Source of the DNA: CAZEQL01 sp964514415
GTDB lineage: Bacteria; Chloroflexota; Dehalococcoidia; GIF9; AB-539-J10
Direction of reading: 5' to 3'
DNA length: 22,113 nt
NCBI GenBank assembly: GCA_964514415.1
Contig: CAZEQL010000016.1
Location: 1 to 22,113, forward strand
Below are positions 1 through 6,944 of the stretch, one piece after another. A program made the translations under genes and the position numbers. The notes beneath the pieces are model-generated. The model was given only the letters and a program-made list of their open reading frames with translations, was not told where the DNA came from and did no database searches. Positions within the stretch are counted from its first letter, which is position 1. Every line of letters starts with the position of its first letter.

Positions 1-5
1 CTTAA

Positions 6-161
6 GGAGCGGAACAAAAACTGGTTTTTGGTGAGCAAGAGCTTACAGCTCTTCATATCCTTGGTCACACAAAGGGAAGCATTGCCTTATACGCTGGTAA
101 GCGAGCAATTATCTAGGGCGAGGGGATAACTGAGAGGCTTGTTGCTATTTCTTATTCTTAA
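6..161 (+). pseudogene. Relic of a metallo-beta-lactamase-fold hydrolase
   Basis: Read in the frame starting at position 6, the stretch encodes a piece containing LTALHILGHTKGSIALY followed by KRAII. This matches the GHTxGS...Y segment of glyoxalase II-like metallo-beta-lactamase hydrolases, in which the His of GHT is a metal ligand. A stop TAA precedes the piece at 3-5, a TAG interrupts it at 114-116 where the family would normally continue into its metal-binding Gly-Asp, and a second piece runs to a TAA at 159-161. No start codon or N-terminal HxHxDH motif is present within the visible bases. It therefore reads as a decayed internal/3' fragment. The upstream part may lie beyond the left edge, but the TAA at 3-5 shows the frame is already broken there. 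It is convergent with gmk. Confidence 0.5.
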
Positions 162-186
162 AGGTTGCTAGTGAATTCGTCACCAG

Positions 187-798
187 TCATAACTTCACAA
201 TTCTTGGTTTCACCCGGCATTTCTCAGCGGCAACAATGGCTTCAATCTGGGAAATAACATCGTCAAGTTTATCCTGGTAGCTCACTATCATATAATCGAA
301 GAGCGGCAGGCTTTTCAGCTCTTCCTTAGCTTTGTCCAATCTCAGAGCTAAGCTTGCTGAAGACTCGCTGTGGCGTTGTTTGAGCCTCCTCTCCAATTCC
401 CCTGTAGAGGGAGGCATGAGGAAAATAAATACCGCTTGAGGCAGGATTTTCCTGATAGTCGCTGCGCCTTGAACATCTACCCTCACTATTACGTCTACTC
501 CTTGGGATAGAGCTCGACTTACCTCGTCTCTAGGCACACCATAGTAATTGTCATAGACCTCAGCCCATTCTAAAAGTTGCCCCTTGTCTATCATTCGCTG
601 AAATTCCTCTTGAGAAAGAAAGTGGTAATCCACTCCATTCTCCTCTCCGATACGCTGAGGGCGTGTAGTGGCAGTAACGACGTGCTGGAAGGAGCGTCCG
701 AGCCTCTTCATCTTGGCGAGCATAGCATCCTTGCCTACTCCCGAAGGCCCAGAAAGGACGATGAGCAGAGGTTTTGAGCTAGATGCTGTACGCTTCAA
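187..798 (-). CDS. gmk: Guanylate kinase
   Basis: Cytoplasmic nucleoside monophosphate kinase that phosphorylates GMP to GDP with ATP, an essential purine step. The 203-aa length is normal. The P-loop is GPSGVGKD at residues 17-24. It is followed by TATTRPQRIGEENGVDYHF (GMP-binding region), LLEWAEVYDNYYGVP and DVQGAATIRKILPQAVFIFL, all hallmark guanylate-kinase segments. The residue after the P-loop Lys is Asp, not the usual Ser/Thr. I know this variant from Chloroflexota. The start is TTG at 796-798, chosen because GAGGAAAAAG lies just upstream and the protein begins a normal distance before the P-loop. The gene overlaps the 3' end of remA by 20 nt, which implies translational coupling. rpoZ, a common downstream neighbour, is not seen. 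Confidence 0.95.
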   Translation of the reverse strand: MKRTASSSKPLLIVLSGPSGVGKDAMLAKMKRLGRSFQHVVTATTRPQRIGEENGVDYHFLSQEEFQRMIDKGQLLEWAEVYDNYYGVPRDEVSRALSQGVDVIVRVDVQGAATIRKILPQAVFIFLMPPSTGELERRLKQRHSESSASLALRLDKAKEELKSLPLFDYMIVSYQDKLDDVISQIEAIVAAEKCRVKPRIVKL

Positions 799-1060
799 CT
801 TTTTCCTCAGCTAGTTCAGGGGTAGCATTTAGTCTATGAGTAATAGTCTCCGGTGTCACAGCAGCCAACACAATGTGACCAGTGTCAAAAAGAATAGCCG
901 CTTTGGTTTTTCTACCATGGGTAGCATCAATTAAAAGCTCTTTTTCTCTGGCTTCTTGGATTAAACGTTTGATTGGTTGCTGATTTACGGAGAGGAAAGC
1001 AATTGCTTTATTTGCGGCTATAATGTTACCAAAACCTATATGGACTAATTCAGTGCTCAC
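779..1060 (-). CDS. remA: RemA/DUF370 family DNA-binding regulator
   Basis: A 93-aa protein with the diagnostic DUF370 text LVHIGFGNIIAANKAIAF at residues 5-22, then PIKRLIQEAREKELLIDATHG and TGHIVLAAVTPETITHRL. In Bacillus, RemA is a DNA-binding activator of biofilm matrix and osmoprotection genes. Its role in Chloroflexota-like bacteria is not established, so only the family assignment is firm. The start is GTG at 1058-1060 with a strong AGGAGG six bases upstream. An ATG nearby at 1063-1065 is out of frame. The gene lies 31 nt downstream of aroA and overlaps gmk. A remA-gmk pair is common across Gram-positive-type genomes. The C-terminal tail EKVEAYSI is read through the gmk start region. 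Confidence 0.9.
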   Translation of the reverse strand: MSTELVHIGFGNIIAANKAIAFLSVNQQPIKRLIQEAREKELLIDATHGRKTKAAILFDTGHIVLAAVTPETITHRLNATPELAEEKVEAYSI

Positions 1061-1091
1061 ACCATCCTCCTAAAGATTTATTTTGAGAAAT

Positions 1092-2420
1092 CTACGGATT
1101 GCTTGGCTCTATTCGCAATGACAACAAATCCTGCCAAAAGGAAGGATATGAAATCTGTACCGCTTGAGCATGGTTGATGGTTGTTTCACCCTTGGCCACT
1201 AAACCAGCTATAGCTAAGCTCATAGCTAAGCGGTGGTCAGAGTAACTGTTAACCTCTGTGCCTAATAAAGGCTTCCCTCCATGGATAATCATACCATCGG
1301 GCAATTCTTCAACCTCAGCTCCTAGTTTAGAAAGTTCATTTGACAAAGCAGCAATCCTATCCGATTCCTTCACTCGCAGCTCGTCAGCATCCCTGATTAC
1401 AGTTCTCCCCTTAGCCACACAGCTAGCTACAGCTAATACAGGAATCTCGTCAAGAAGGCGAGGGATAATATCTCCGCCGATATCAATTCCCCTTAGCTCA
1501 CTAGATTCTACCACAATATCAGCTAACGGTTCATTGGCTTCCCATCGCTCATTCTCTATTTTAAGCTTAGCTCCCATAGAAACAAGGACATCTATAATTC
1601 CTGTTCGTGTGGGGTTAATGCCACAAGCCCTGATGACTATTCTGGCATTGGGATGAATAGCCCCGGCGACAAAAAAGTAAGCTGCTGAACTAATATCGCC
1701 AGGAATATGAAGGCTGAGAGGAGATAAGGGGCTGCTTAAAGGTGTTAAAGAAATAGAATTTCCCTTACTTTCCAATTGAGCTCCCATTCGTTTAAGCAGC
1801 CTTTCAGTGTGGTCTCGTGAAGAGATTGGTTGATGTAACACCGTTTTGCCATGGGCGAAAAGACCAGCTAATAGAATTGCCGATTTAATCTGAGCGCTAG
1901 GAATAGGCAAAGAAAAGTCTATGCCATGTAGTTTTTTCCCCTTAATGACTAGAGGAGCGAAAGAATCCTTCTCTCTCCCAAAAATCTCAGCACCCATAGA
2001 ACGTAGTGGCTCGATTAATCTTCCCATAGGACGAGAACGAAGGGAAGCATCGCCGGTGATGACAGATAGAAAAGGCTGACTAGAAAGGAGACCACCAAGA
2101 AGACGCATGGTAGTGCCACTATCTTCAGCATCAAGTACATTCTCAGCCTCCTTAAAACCACCCTCACCTGTTCCCGAAACTAGCAAGGTGGGGGAATTCC
2201 CAGCCCCCTTCTTGCGAATTTCCACTCCTAGAGCCCTTAAGCACCTAATCGTAGCCAGGCAATCCCTGCCTGGAGCAAAATTATCAATCTGGGCTTCACC
2301 CCCCGCTAAACTGTTAAGTATGGCTGCTCGATGGGAGATAGACTTATCACCGGGCAAGGTGATTTCCCCTTCCAGCCGAGGACAAGATTTCATGGTTTTT
2401 ATTGTGTTTTGCTTAGCCAT
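1092..2420 (-). CDS. aroA: 3-phosphoshikimate 1-carboxyvinyltransferase (EPSP synthase)
   Basis: Sixth step of the shikimate pathway: transfers enolpyruvyl from PEP to shikimate 3-phosphate. The 442 aa carry the family motifs in order: LPGDKSISHRAAILNSLAGG near residues 22-41, DSGTTMRLLGGLL near 100, RPMGRLIEPLRSMGA, PSAQIKSAILLAGL, SRDHTERLL, LDEIPVLAVAS with the catalytic Asp, RVKESDRIAAL and YSDHRLAMSLAIAG. In the PEP-loop region the usual GN before SGTT is replaced by ED. The start is ATG at 2418-2420. It overlaps the end of tyrA by 22 nt, so the two aromatic-amino-acid genes are coupled. The last residues LSLRIEPSNP are encoded by a family-B palindromic repeat (1096-1123). The native protein probably ended near FWQDL, and the stop TAG lies just outside the repeat. 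Confidence 0.95.
   Translation of the reverse strand: MAKQNTIKTMKSCPRLEGEITLPGDKSISHRAAILNSLAGGEAQIDNFAPGRDCLATIRCLRALGVEIRKKGAGNSPTLLVSGTGEGGFKEAENVLDAEDSGTTMRLLGGLLSSQPFLSVITGDASLRSRPMGRLIEPLRSMGAEIFGREKDSFAPLVIKGKKLHGIDFSLPIPSAQIKSAILLAGLFAHGKTVLHQPISSRDHTERLLKRMGAQLESKGNSISLTPLSSPLSPLSLHIPGDISSAAYFFVAGAIHPNARIVIRACGINPTRTGIIDVLVSMGAKLKIENERWEANEPLADIVVESSELRGIDIGGDIIPRLLDEIPVLAVASCVAKGRTVIRDADELRVKESDRIAALSNELSKLGAEVEELPDGMIIHGGKPLLGTEVNSYSDHRLAMSLAIAGLVAKGETTINHAQAVQISYPSFWQDLLSLRIEPSNP
1096..1123 (-). repeat. Family-B palindromic repeat copy forming the aroA 3' end
   Basis: On the minus strand this reads TGTCATTGCGAATAGAGCCA then AGCAATCC. It matches the TGTCATTGCGAG...GCAATC pattern seen at 15551-15580 and 20012-20081. 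It encodes the C-terminal SLRIEPSNP of AroA in an open frame. Only one arm is well preserved, so it may be a half element. Confidence 0.6.
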
Positions 2421-3256
2421 TCTTGTCTTTCTTTATTAGCCTCAGCTAAAGCCTCCTCCAACCTTTTATCTCCTGAGGTTACCAATTGGCGATACCTATC
2501 CAATTCTTTGTTAAATTTATCAACCCATTGGAGTATTGCTTTCTGGTTGCTACTACAGATGTGGGCATTCACCTCGGGACTTCCTGAAGCTAGGCGAGTA
2601 AGGTCACGATAACCAGAGGCAGCTAGTTCAGACATTTTATTCCAGGAGGCATCTTTTACAGTGGCTGATACAAGAGCTGCTGAGAGCAAAAGCGGCAGGT
2701 GACTGATACCAGCCACGAGGTTGTCATGCTCCTGAGCATCAATGAAAAAAGGTGTGGCTCCAAGCTTCTTTACTATATTTACCACCTGGTCTATCGCCTT
2801 TGGCGAAGCTTTCTCTGCTGGAGTAAGGCAATAAGTACATCCCTGAAACAGTCCGACTTTAGCAGCTTGAATGCCATAGGTTTCCTTTCCTGCCATGGGA
2901 TGTCCACCAATGAAGTCTACCGATGGTGGCAACAGGTCTTCGGCCCATTTCATAACCTGAAACTTGGTGCTTGCTGTATCGGTAACTATACATCCATAAG
3001 GGAGACGGTCAGCTATCTGAGATAAGATTTCCTTTATAGTTAAAACGGGAGTAGCAATGATAACAAGCTGGGCTCCCTTGACCGCATCACTTAAGTTCGT
3101 TTCCGCTCTATCAATTGCTCCCAATCTCAATGCGGCAGAGGCAGCTTCAGGACGGCGAACATAACCAACCACCTCCCATCCTTCCTCACCAGCTTGCTTC
3201 AAGGCAAGCCCTATAGAGCCGCCAATGAGGCCCAAACCAACGATAGCAACCTGCAC
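2399..3256 (-). CDS. tyrA: Prephenate dehydrogenase
   Basis: Oxidative decarboxylation of prephenate to 4-hydroxyphenylpyruvate in tyrosine synthesis. The protein opens with a Rossmann dinucleotide fold VAIVGLGLIGGSIGLAL directly after the chosen start. It continues with TDTASTKFQVM, GGHPMAGKETYG (substrate/catalytic region), DNLVAGISHLPLLLSAAL with the conserved His, and ASGYRDLTRLASGSPEV. I take GTG at 3254-3256 as the start (285 aa) because homologues begin a few residues before the glycine-rich loop. The frame stays open upstream to GTG 3340, but that extension would overlap the symporter gene and has no recognisable content. No Shine-Dalgarno is evident. Instead a perfect TATAAT lies at 3263-3268, so a very short or absent leader is possible, though the -35 (TTATCA at 15-bp spacing) is weak. 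The gene overlaps aroA. Confidence 0.93.
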   Translation of the reverse strand: MQVAIVGLGLIGGSIGLALKQAGEEGWEVVGYVRRPEAASAALRLGAIDRAETNLSDAVKGAQLVIIATPVLTIKEILSQIADRLPYGCIVTDTASTKFQVMKWAEDLLPPSVDFIGGHPMAGKETYGIQAAKVGLFQGCTYCLTPAEKASPKAIDQVVNIVKKLGATPFFIDAQEHDNLVAGISHLPLLLSAALVSATVKDASWNKMSELAASGYRDLTRLASGSPEVNAHICSSNQKAILQWVDKFNKELDRYRQLVTSGDKRLEEALAEANKERQEWLSKTQ

Positions 3257-3290
3257 TTTTTCATTATAGCATGGATTTGTGGCTGATAAG

Positions 3291-4682
3291 TTATCCGCTC
3301 TTCCTGGTAAGGAAGCTGACTCCGAAAAGGAGAATAGCACTTATAGCGAAACCAATGAGGGGTAAATCTCCTTTAAGCGGAATATCAAGCCCTGGAATCT
3401 TCCCCACCAACCCTGTTAGTCCGCCACCTATAAGAGCCACCAGGGCTCCCTGTGGAGTCACCTTTAGCCTTTCTTTATAAAACCCGGCAATTACTGGAAC
3501 AACTAATCCACAGGTGAATACAGTGTAGGCAAAAAGAAGGGATGAAATCACCCCCTTTAAGGCTATGGCCAGACCCAGTGCTATAATACCCAACACGACT
3601 AGACTCAGACGGGTTAACAAAACGGTTTTTCTTTCGCTGAGCGAGGGATAAAATCGTTTGAAGACATCTTCAGTCAGAATCACGCTCTGGCTAAGGAGGC
3701 ATGTATCTGCTGAGGACATGAGTGCGGCAACCAAAGCAGCCAGGATTAATCCGCTTAAACCAGGAGAGAGAATGCCAGTTATCACCTGAGGAAATGCTTG
3801 TTCAGCAACGATTTGGGGATATAGAACCTTGGCGCTCATCCCTATTAAGGTAATGGCAAAAGCTAAGGGGACAAAAAGGAATGCTGCTAAAAAAACTGAC
3901 TTCTGTGCTGTCTTTTCCTCTTTAGCACAGAAAAGCCGAGTATATATGTCTGGCCCCACCACATAAGTTGCGCCGACGAAAATCAAGAAGGATAGGAGCA
4001 TCTTCCAATCGAACTCAGAACTTACCGGAAAAGAGAAATAGCTGGGAGGTAGAGAAACTTTTAGTCCATCAAGTCCTCCCACATGGGGAAAAACCAGTGC
4101 TAGAGTAACGAAAATCCCAACAAAAAGTATCGAAGCCTGGAAGACATCGGTACGTATAATGGAGTATTGACCTCCCAGAATGGCATAAACTATAAAAACT
4201 GCGGTGAAGACAATCATCCAGAAAGGAAGAGAGCCTATTCCCAGCAGGGATAAAACTTTCCCCGCAGCCACAATTTGCCCTGCTACCACTCCTATCCAGG
4301 CGATAATAATCAGAATGGAAGCTGCCAAACCTACACGGCTGTTATATTGCCTCCCCACCAGCTCCGGAAGAGTGTAGAGCGCAGCGATTCTCACTTTCCT
4401 GGCAAAGAAAACTCCCAGTATCACCAGACCAACAGAGCCAACAAGAAGCCACCAGGCGCCTGTTAATCCTTGCTTGAATCCCAAACCCGCCATCCCTACA
4501 GTTACTGAGCCTCCCACGGCGGTGGCTAAAAGAGAGCCGGTGATAAGAGGCACAGTCCCTTTACGGTGAGCAACAAAGAACCCTTCCTGGCTTCCTGCTT
4601 TCCTTCTACTCCATACCCCTATGCCAATTATGGCGAGAAAATAAGCAATAATAATGGACAATTGCAGCACGTTACTAAACAA
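3291..4682 (-). CDS. Sodium:solute symporter family transporter
   Basis: Integral inner-membrane permease of the SSS family, 463 aa with about 12-13 hydrophobic helices and no signal peptide. Features that place it in the family are the N-terminal helix followed by the polar stretch SRRKAGSQEGFFVAHRK (a common SSS feature after TM1), LPELVGRQYNSR, and GPDIYTRLFCAKEEKTAQKS, the consensus region after TM7. ALVAALMSSADTCLLSQSV corresponds to the TM8 region with Ser residues known to coordinate the second Na+ in this family. The substrate cannot be read from sequence (proline, pantothenate, sugars and others are transported by relatives). The start is the TTG at 4680-4682, the first in-frame start, with no clear ribosome site. 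A GTG four codons later is an alternative. It lies 34 nt upstream of tyrA in the same direction and may be cotranscribed with it. Confidence 0.88.
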   Translation of the reverse strand: MFSNVLQLSIIIAYFLAIIGIGVWSRRKAGSQEGFFVAHRKGTVPLITGSLLATAVGGSVTVGMAGLGFKQGLTGAWWLLVGSVGLVILGVFFARKVRIAALYTLPELVGRQYNSRVGLAASILIIIAWIGVVAGQIVAAGKVLSLLGIGSLPFWMIVFTAVFIVYAILGGQYSIIRTDVFQASILFVGIFVTLALVFPHVGGLDGLKVSLPPSYFSFPVSSEFDWKMLLSFLIFVGATYVVGPDIYTRLFCAKEEKTAQKSVFLAAFLFVPLAFAITLIGMSAKVLYPQIVAEQAFPQVITGILSPGLSGLILAALVAALMSSADTCLLSQSVILTEDVFKRFYPSLSERKTVLLTRLSLVVLGIIALGLAIALKGVISSLLFAYTVFTCGLVVPVIAGFYKERLKVTPQGALVALIGGGLTGLVGKIPGLDIPLKGDLPLIGFAISAILLFGVSFLTRKSG

Positions 4683-4704
4683 AAAGGCAGTACAACATAT
4701 AACT

Positions 4705-4884
4705 TAAATCCTAAATTCTAATTTCTAAGCTCTAAACAAATTTAAAATCCAAATTCCTAAATTGTAACTGTTAACCCAAATGTCATTCTGAGGGAGCGTA
4801 GCGACCGAAGAATCCCAGAGACCCTTCTCTTCGCTCAGGGTGACATGGACGGGCTGAACGTTTACCCTAATTCTTTAGGATTTA
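4705..4884. repeat. Composite repeat region with 11-bp terminal inverted repeats
   Basis: The non-coding gap between birA and the symporter gene. The ends carry a perfect inverted repeat, TAAATCCTAAA at 4705-4715 and its reverse complement at 4874-4884. Inside the left end is AT-rich degenerate text built from CTAAA / TCCTAA / TTCTAA units. The centre (4781-4845) is a family-A palindromic repeat with ends TGTCATTCTGAG and CTCAGGGTGACA, which pair at 10 of 12 positions. The layout resembles a miniature inverted-repeat element, but no target-site duplication was confirmed. Confidence 0.5.
4781..4845. repeat. Family-A palindromic interspersed repeat, intergenic copy
   Basis: Starts TGTCATTCTGAGGGAGCG and ends CTTCGCTCAGGGTGACA; the outer arms are near-perfect inverted repeats. 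It is the same family as the copy embedded in ftsY (20703-20776). It could fold into a hairpin in the transcript downstream of birA and might act as a 3'-end stabiliser or attenuator. No T-run follows, so it is not called a terminator. Confidence 0.65.
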
Positions 4885-4892
4885 GTGCTTCT

Positions 4893-5828
4893 TTACAGTA
4901 GGTGGATACAGTCTCCGGCAATAGCACTCCTTAAAGAACCATCCTCGCTTTGCAGTATGAGCGCTCCATTGGTATCGATATCAATTGCTCTTCCTACTAA
5001 CTCCTCACCCGATGCAACTATCTTCACATTTTTATTCAATGTAGCCGAGAGGTTTTTCCACTCTTCAAGCAAATCTGCTTTAGTTAACAGAGCTTGCTGC
5101 TCAGCTATTTCTGCTACCACCGAGCTTAGAAAATCCTTCCTGGAGATTTCCTCTCCAAATGCATCCTTCAAGAAGGTAGCCGTTTTTTCAAAATGAGAAA
5201 TAGAGGCGTTGGCATTTATACCTATCCCCACATTTACAAAGTTTACAGTATCCGTTTCTGCATCCATTTCAGCTAATATGCCACATACCTTCCTTCCTTC
5301 AACCAAAACGTCGTTGGGCCATTTCAATTCTGCCCTTAATCCAAAAAGCCTCCTAATAGTTCTTGCCACAGCTACCGAAGCCATCAGGTTTATCCTGGGA
5401 GCATATACTGGACTTATCCTGGGTCTTAAAATAAGAGTAAAGTAAATCCCTCCTTGAGGAGAAAGCCACTCCCTCCTCAAGCGTCCTCTTCCCCGATTTT
5501 GAGACTCGGCAATTATAATTGTTCCTTCTTTTGCTCCCTTCTTAGCTAATTCCTTTGCCACGTCCATTGTGGAATCAATTTCCTGGAAATGATGAATTTT
5601 TTGTTCCAAACAAGGAAATTCGCAAGGAAGCAACAAATCTGGTGAGGAAAGCAATCTATATCCTTTGGGTGAAGTTTCCACTAGGTACCCATCTTTTTTC
5701 AGGCTATGAATGTGTTTCCAGATGGAAACTCTGGAGATGCCAAGTTCCTTACTCAGCACCTCACCAGATACATAGTCGCTGCTTTCGCGAAGAGCTTTTA
5801 GTACCTCTCCTTTTATTCTGTTAACCAT
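4893..5828 (-). CDS. birA: Bifunctional biotin-[acetyl-CoA carboxylase] ligase / biotin operon repressor
   Basis: Activates biotin to biotinyl-AMP and attaches it to the carrier Lys of biotin-dependent carboxylases. The three-part architecture of two-domain-type BirA is visible. Residues 1-60 form a winged helix-turn-helix (GEVLSKELGISRVSIWKHIHSLKKDGY). The ligase core follows, with GRGRLRREW at 113-121 (biotinyl-AMP loop), KWPNDV at 169-174 and GIGINAN. The C-terminal SH3-like domain is at about 265-311 (ASGEELVGRAIDIDTNGALIL...). The 311-aa length is typical. The DNA-binding domain implies that it also works as a biotin-responsive repressor. The start is ATG 5826-5828. A candidate operator spans the start and -10 region, which suggests autoregulation. 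No biotin synthesis genes are in the window. It is divergent from htpX. Confidence 0.94.
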   Translation of the reverse strand: MVNRIKGEVLKALRESSDYVSGEVLSKELGISRVSIWKHIHSLKKDGYLVETSPKGYRLLSSPDLLLPCEFPCLEQKIHHFQEIDSTMDVAKELAKKGAKEGTIIIAESQNRGRGRLRREWLSPQGGIYFTLILRPRISPVYAPRINLMASVAVARTIRRLFGLRAELKWPNDVLVEGRKVCGILAEMDAETDTVNFVNVGIGINANASISHFEKTATFLKDAFGEEISRKDFLSSVVAEIAEQQALLTKADLLEEWKNLSATLNKNVKIVASGEELVGRAIDIDTNGALILQSEDGSLRSAIAGDCIHLL

Positions 5829-5846
5829 TTTTTAGATAAGGTTAAC
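5820..5846. promoter_or_regulatory. Candidate BirA operator over its own start codon
   Basis: Inverted halves GTTAACC (5820-5826) and GGTTAAC (5840-5846) are separated by 13 bp. They resemble the known biotin operator halves (TTGTTAACC / GGTTAACAA type), although the usual spacing is a little longer. The left half overlaps the birA ATG and the right half overlaps the proposed -10, so binding would block transcription. Confidence 0.45.
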
Positions 5847-5867
5847 CAATATTTGGGATTTTGTCAA
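5839..5867 (-). promoter_or_regulatory. Candidate birA promoter
   Basis: On the minus strand, a perfect -35 TTGACA (5862-5867) lies 17 bp before a weak -10 TAACCT (5839-5844). The -10 is inside the right half of the candidate biotin operator. The -35 is strong, but the -10 matches consensus at only three positions. Confidence 0.4.
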
Positions 5868-5878
5868 ATTTTTAGCCG

Positions 5879-5907
5879 TTGCTTAGCTACATACTGTGTT
5901 GTATTAT
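5879..5907 (+). promoter_or_regulatory. Candidate htpX promoter
   Basis: TTGCTT at 5879-5884 and TATTAT at 5902-5907 with the optimal 17-bp spacer, about 55 bp before the htpX ATG, in the birA-htpX divergent region. This leaves a leader of roughly 48 nt containing the AAGGAAAG ribosome site. Confidence 0.5.
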
Positions 5908-5962
5908 TAGCCTGTAGCCTGTTAAGTGCGCGTTAGGATAGTTATGATAAAGGAAAGAATAT

Positions 5963-6928
5963 ATGTGGCTTAAGACAAGAATGTTCCTTTTAGTGGCTTT
6001 GCTCTTCGGCATTCTCTATGGTGTGATTACCGGGGTGGGGACCTGGATGGGAGAAGGAAGTGCACTAATCTATCTTATCCTGGCTTTCGTTTTCCTCGGC
6101 ATCCAATATCTAGTCAGCCCATATATGGTAGGCTGGACAATGAGGATAAAGTGGGTTTCTGAGAAAGAAGCGCCGGAGCTACACAAAATGATAGCTGAAC
6201 TTGCCCAGAGAGCTCATCTTCCCAAGCCCAGGGTAGGCATCTCGCAGTTGGCAATTCCCAACGCCTTTGCTTTTGGCAGAACCAACAGGGATGGAAGAGT
6301 CTGCGTTACTCAAGGCATTCTAAATCTCCTGAGCAAAGATGAACTCAGGGCTGTCCTGGGACATGAGATGTCTCACATCAAGCATCGAGATATGATGATT
6401 ATAACCCTGCTCTCCGCCATACCACTCATCATGTACTGGCTCGCCTGGAGTATGATGTTCAGAGGGATGCTAGGTGGTCGAGGGCAAAGTGGTGCTATTG
6501 CTATCCTCGTCGGCATGGGCGCCTTTGTCCTTTACTTCATTACCAACTTGCTTGTCCTCTATGGCTCACGCATACGAGAATATTATGCCGACAAGGGAAG
6601 CATTGAATTGGGCAATGAACCACATCACATGGCTACAGCTTTGTACAAACTAGTCTATAGCAATGCCCGCTTTAAAGGCCGACCAGAACTAAAGCAAATG
6701 GAGGGAGTTAAAGCCTTCTTTGTTAATGACCCCACCCGTGCCTGGAGTGAGATTAGAGAGTTATCCCAAATCGATCTTGATATGAGCGGCACTATCGATA
6801 GCTATGAATTAATGGAGCTACGAGATAAGACTATTAAACTCAGCTCTACCGACAAGATGATGGAAATTCTCAGCACACATCCTAACATGTTAAAGAGAGT
6901 AAAGCACCTATCCTCGCTTATGGCTTAA
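5963..6928 (+). CDS. htpX: HtpX-type M48 membrane zinc metalloprotease with EF-hand-like loop
   Basis: Membrane-bound endopeptidase that degrades misfolded membrane proteins. Two N-terminal helices (about 7-27 and 35-55) precede the zinc-protease core. HEMSH at 134-138 gives two His ligands and the catalytic Glu. A further membrane hairpin follows (about 146-200), then EYYAD at 206-210 with the third ligand Glu206. The typical C-terminal STHPNMLKRVKHL closes the protein. The 321-aa length is normal. The ATG at 5963 has AAGGAAAG seven bases upstream. Residues 271-282 read DLDMSGTIDSYE, a textbook 12-residue EF-hand loop (acidic or polar at 1, 3, 5, 9, Gly at 6, Ile at 8, Glu at 12), located between the third zinc ligand and the C-terminal motif. 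A calcium role is possible but untested. It is followed 16 nt later by an NfeD-type gene, a sensible quality-control pair. Confidence 0.93.
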   Translation: MWLKTRMFLLVALLFGILYGVITGVGTWMGEGSALIYLILAFVFLGIQYLVSPYMVGWTMRIKWVSEKEAPELHKMIAELAQRAHLPKPRVGISQLAIPNAFAFGRTNRDGRVCVTQGILNLLSKDELRAVLGHEMSHIKHRDMMIITLLSAIPLIMYWLAWSMMFRGMLGGRGQSGAIAILVGMGAFVLYFITNLLVLYGSRIREYYADKGSIELGNEPHHMATALYKLVYSNARFKGRPELKQMEGVKAFFVNDPTRAWSEIRELSQIDLDMSGTIDSYELMELRDKTIKLSSTDKMMEILSTHPNMLKRVKHLSSLMA

Positions 6929-6944
6929 ATGGCTTCGACTTGAG

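Noticed and set aside
2107..2439. 110-codon + strand frame opposite aroA
   Set aside because: It is a shadow of the aroA coding sequence with no recognisable motif or ribosome site.
3257..3340. 28-residue N-terminal extension of TyrA
   Set aside because: It overlaps the symporter 3' end and precedes the Rossmann loop by too much; GTG 3256 fits the family.
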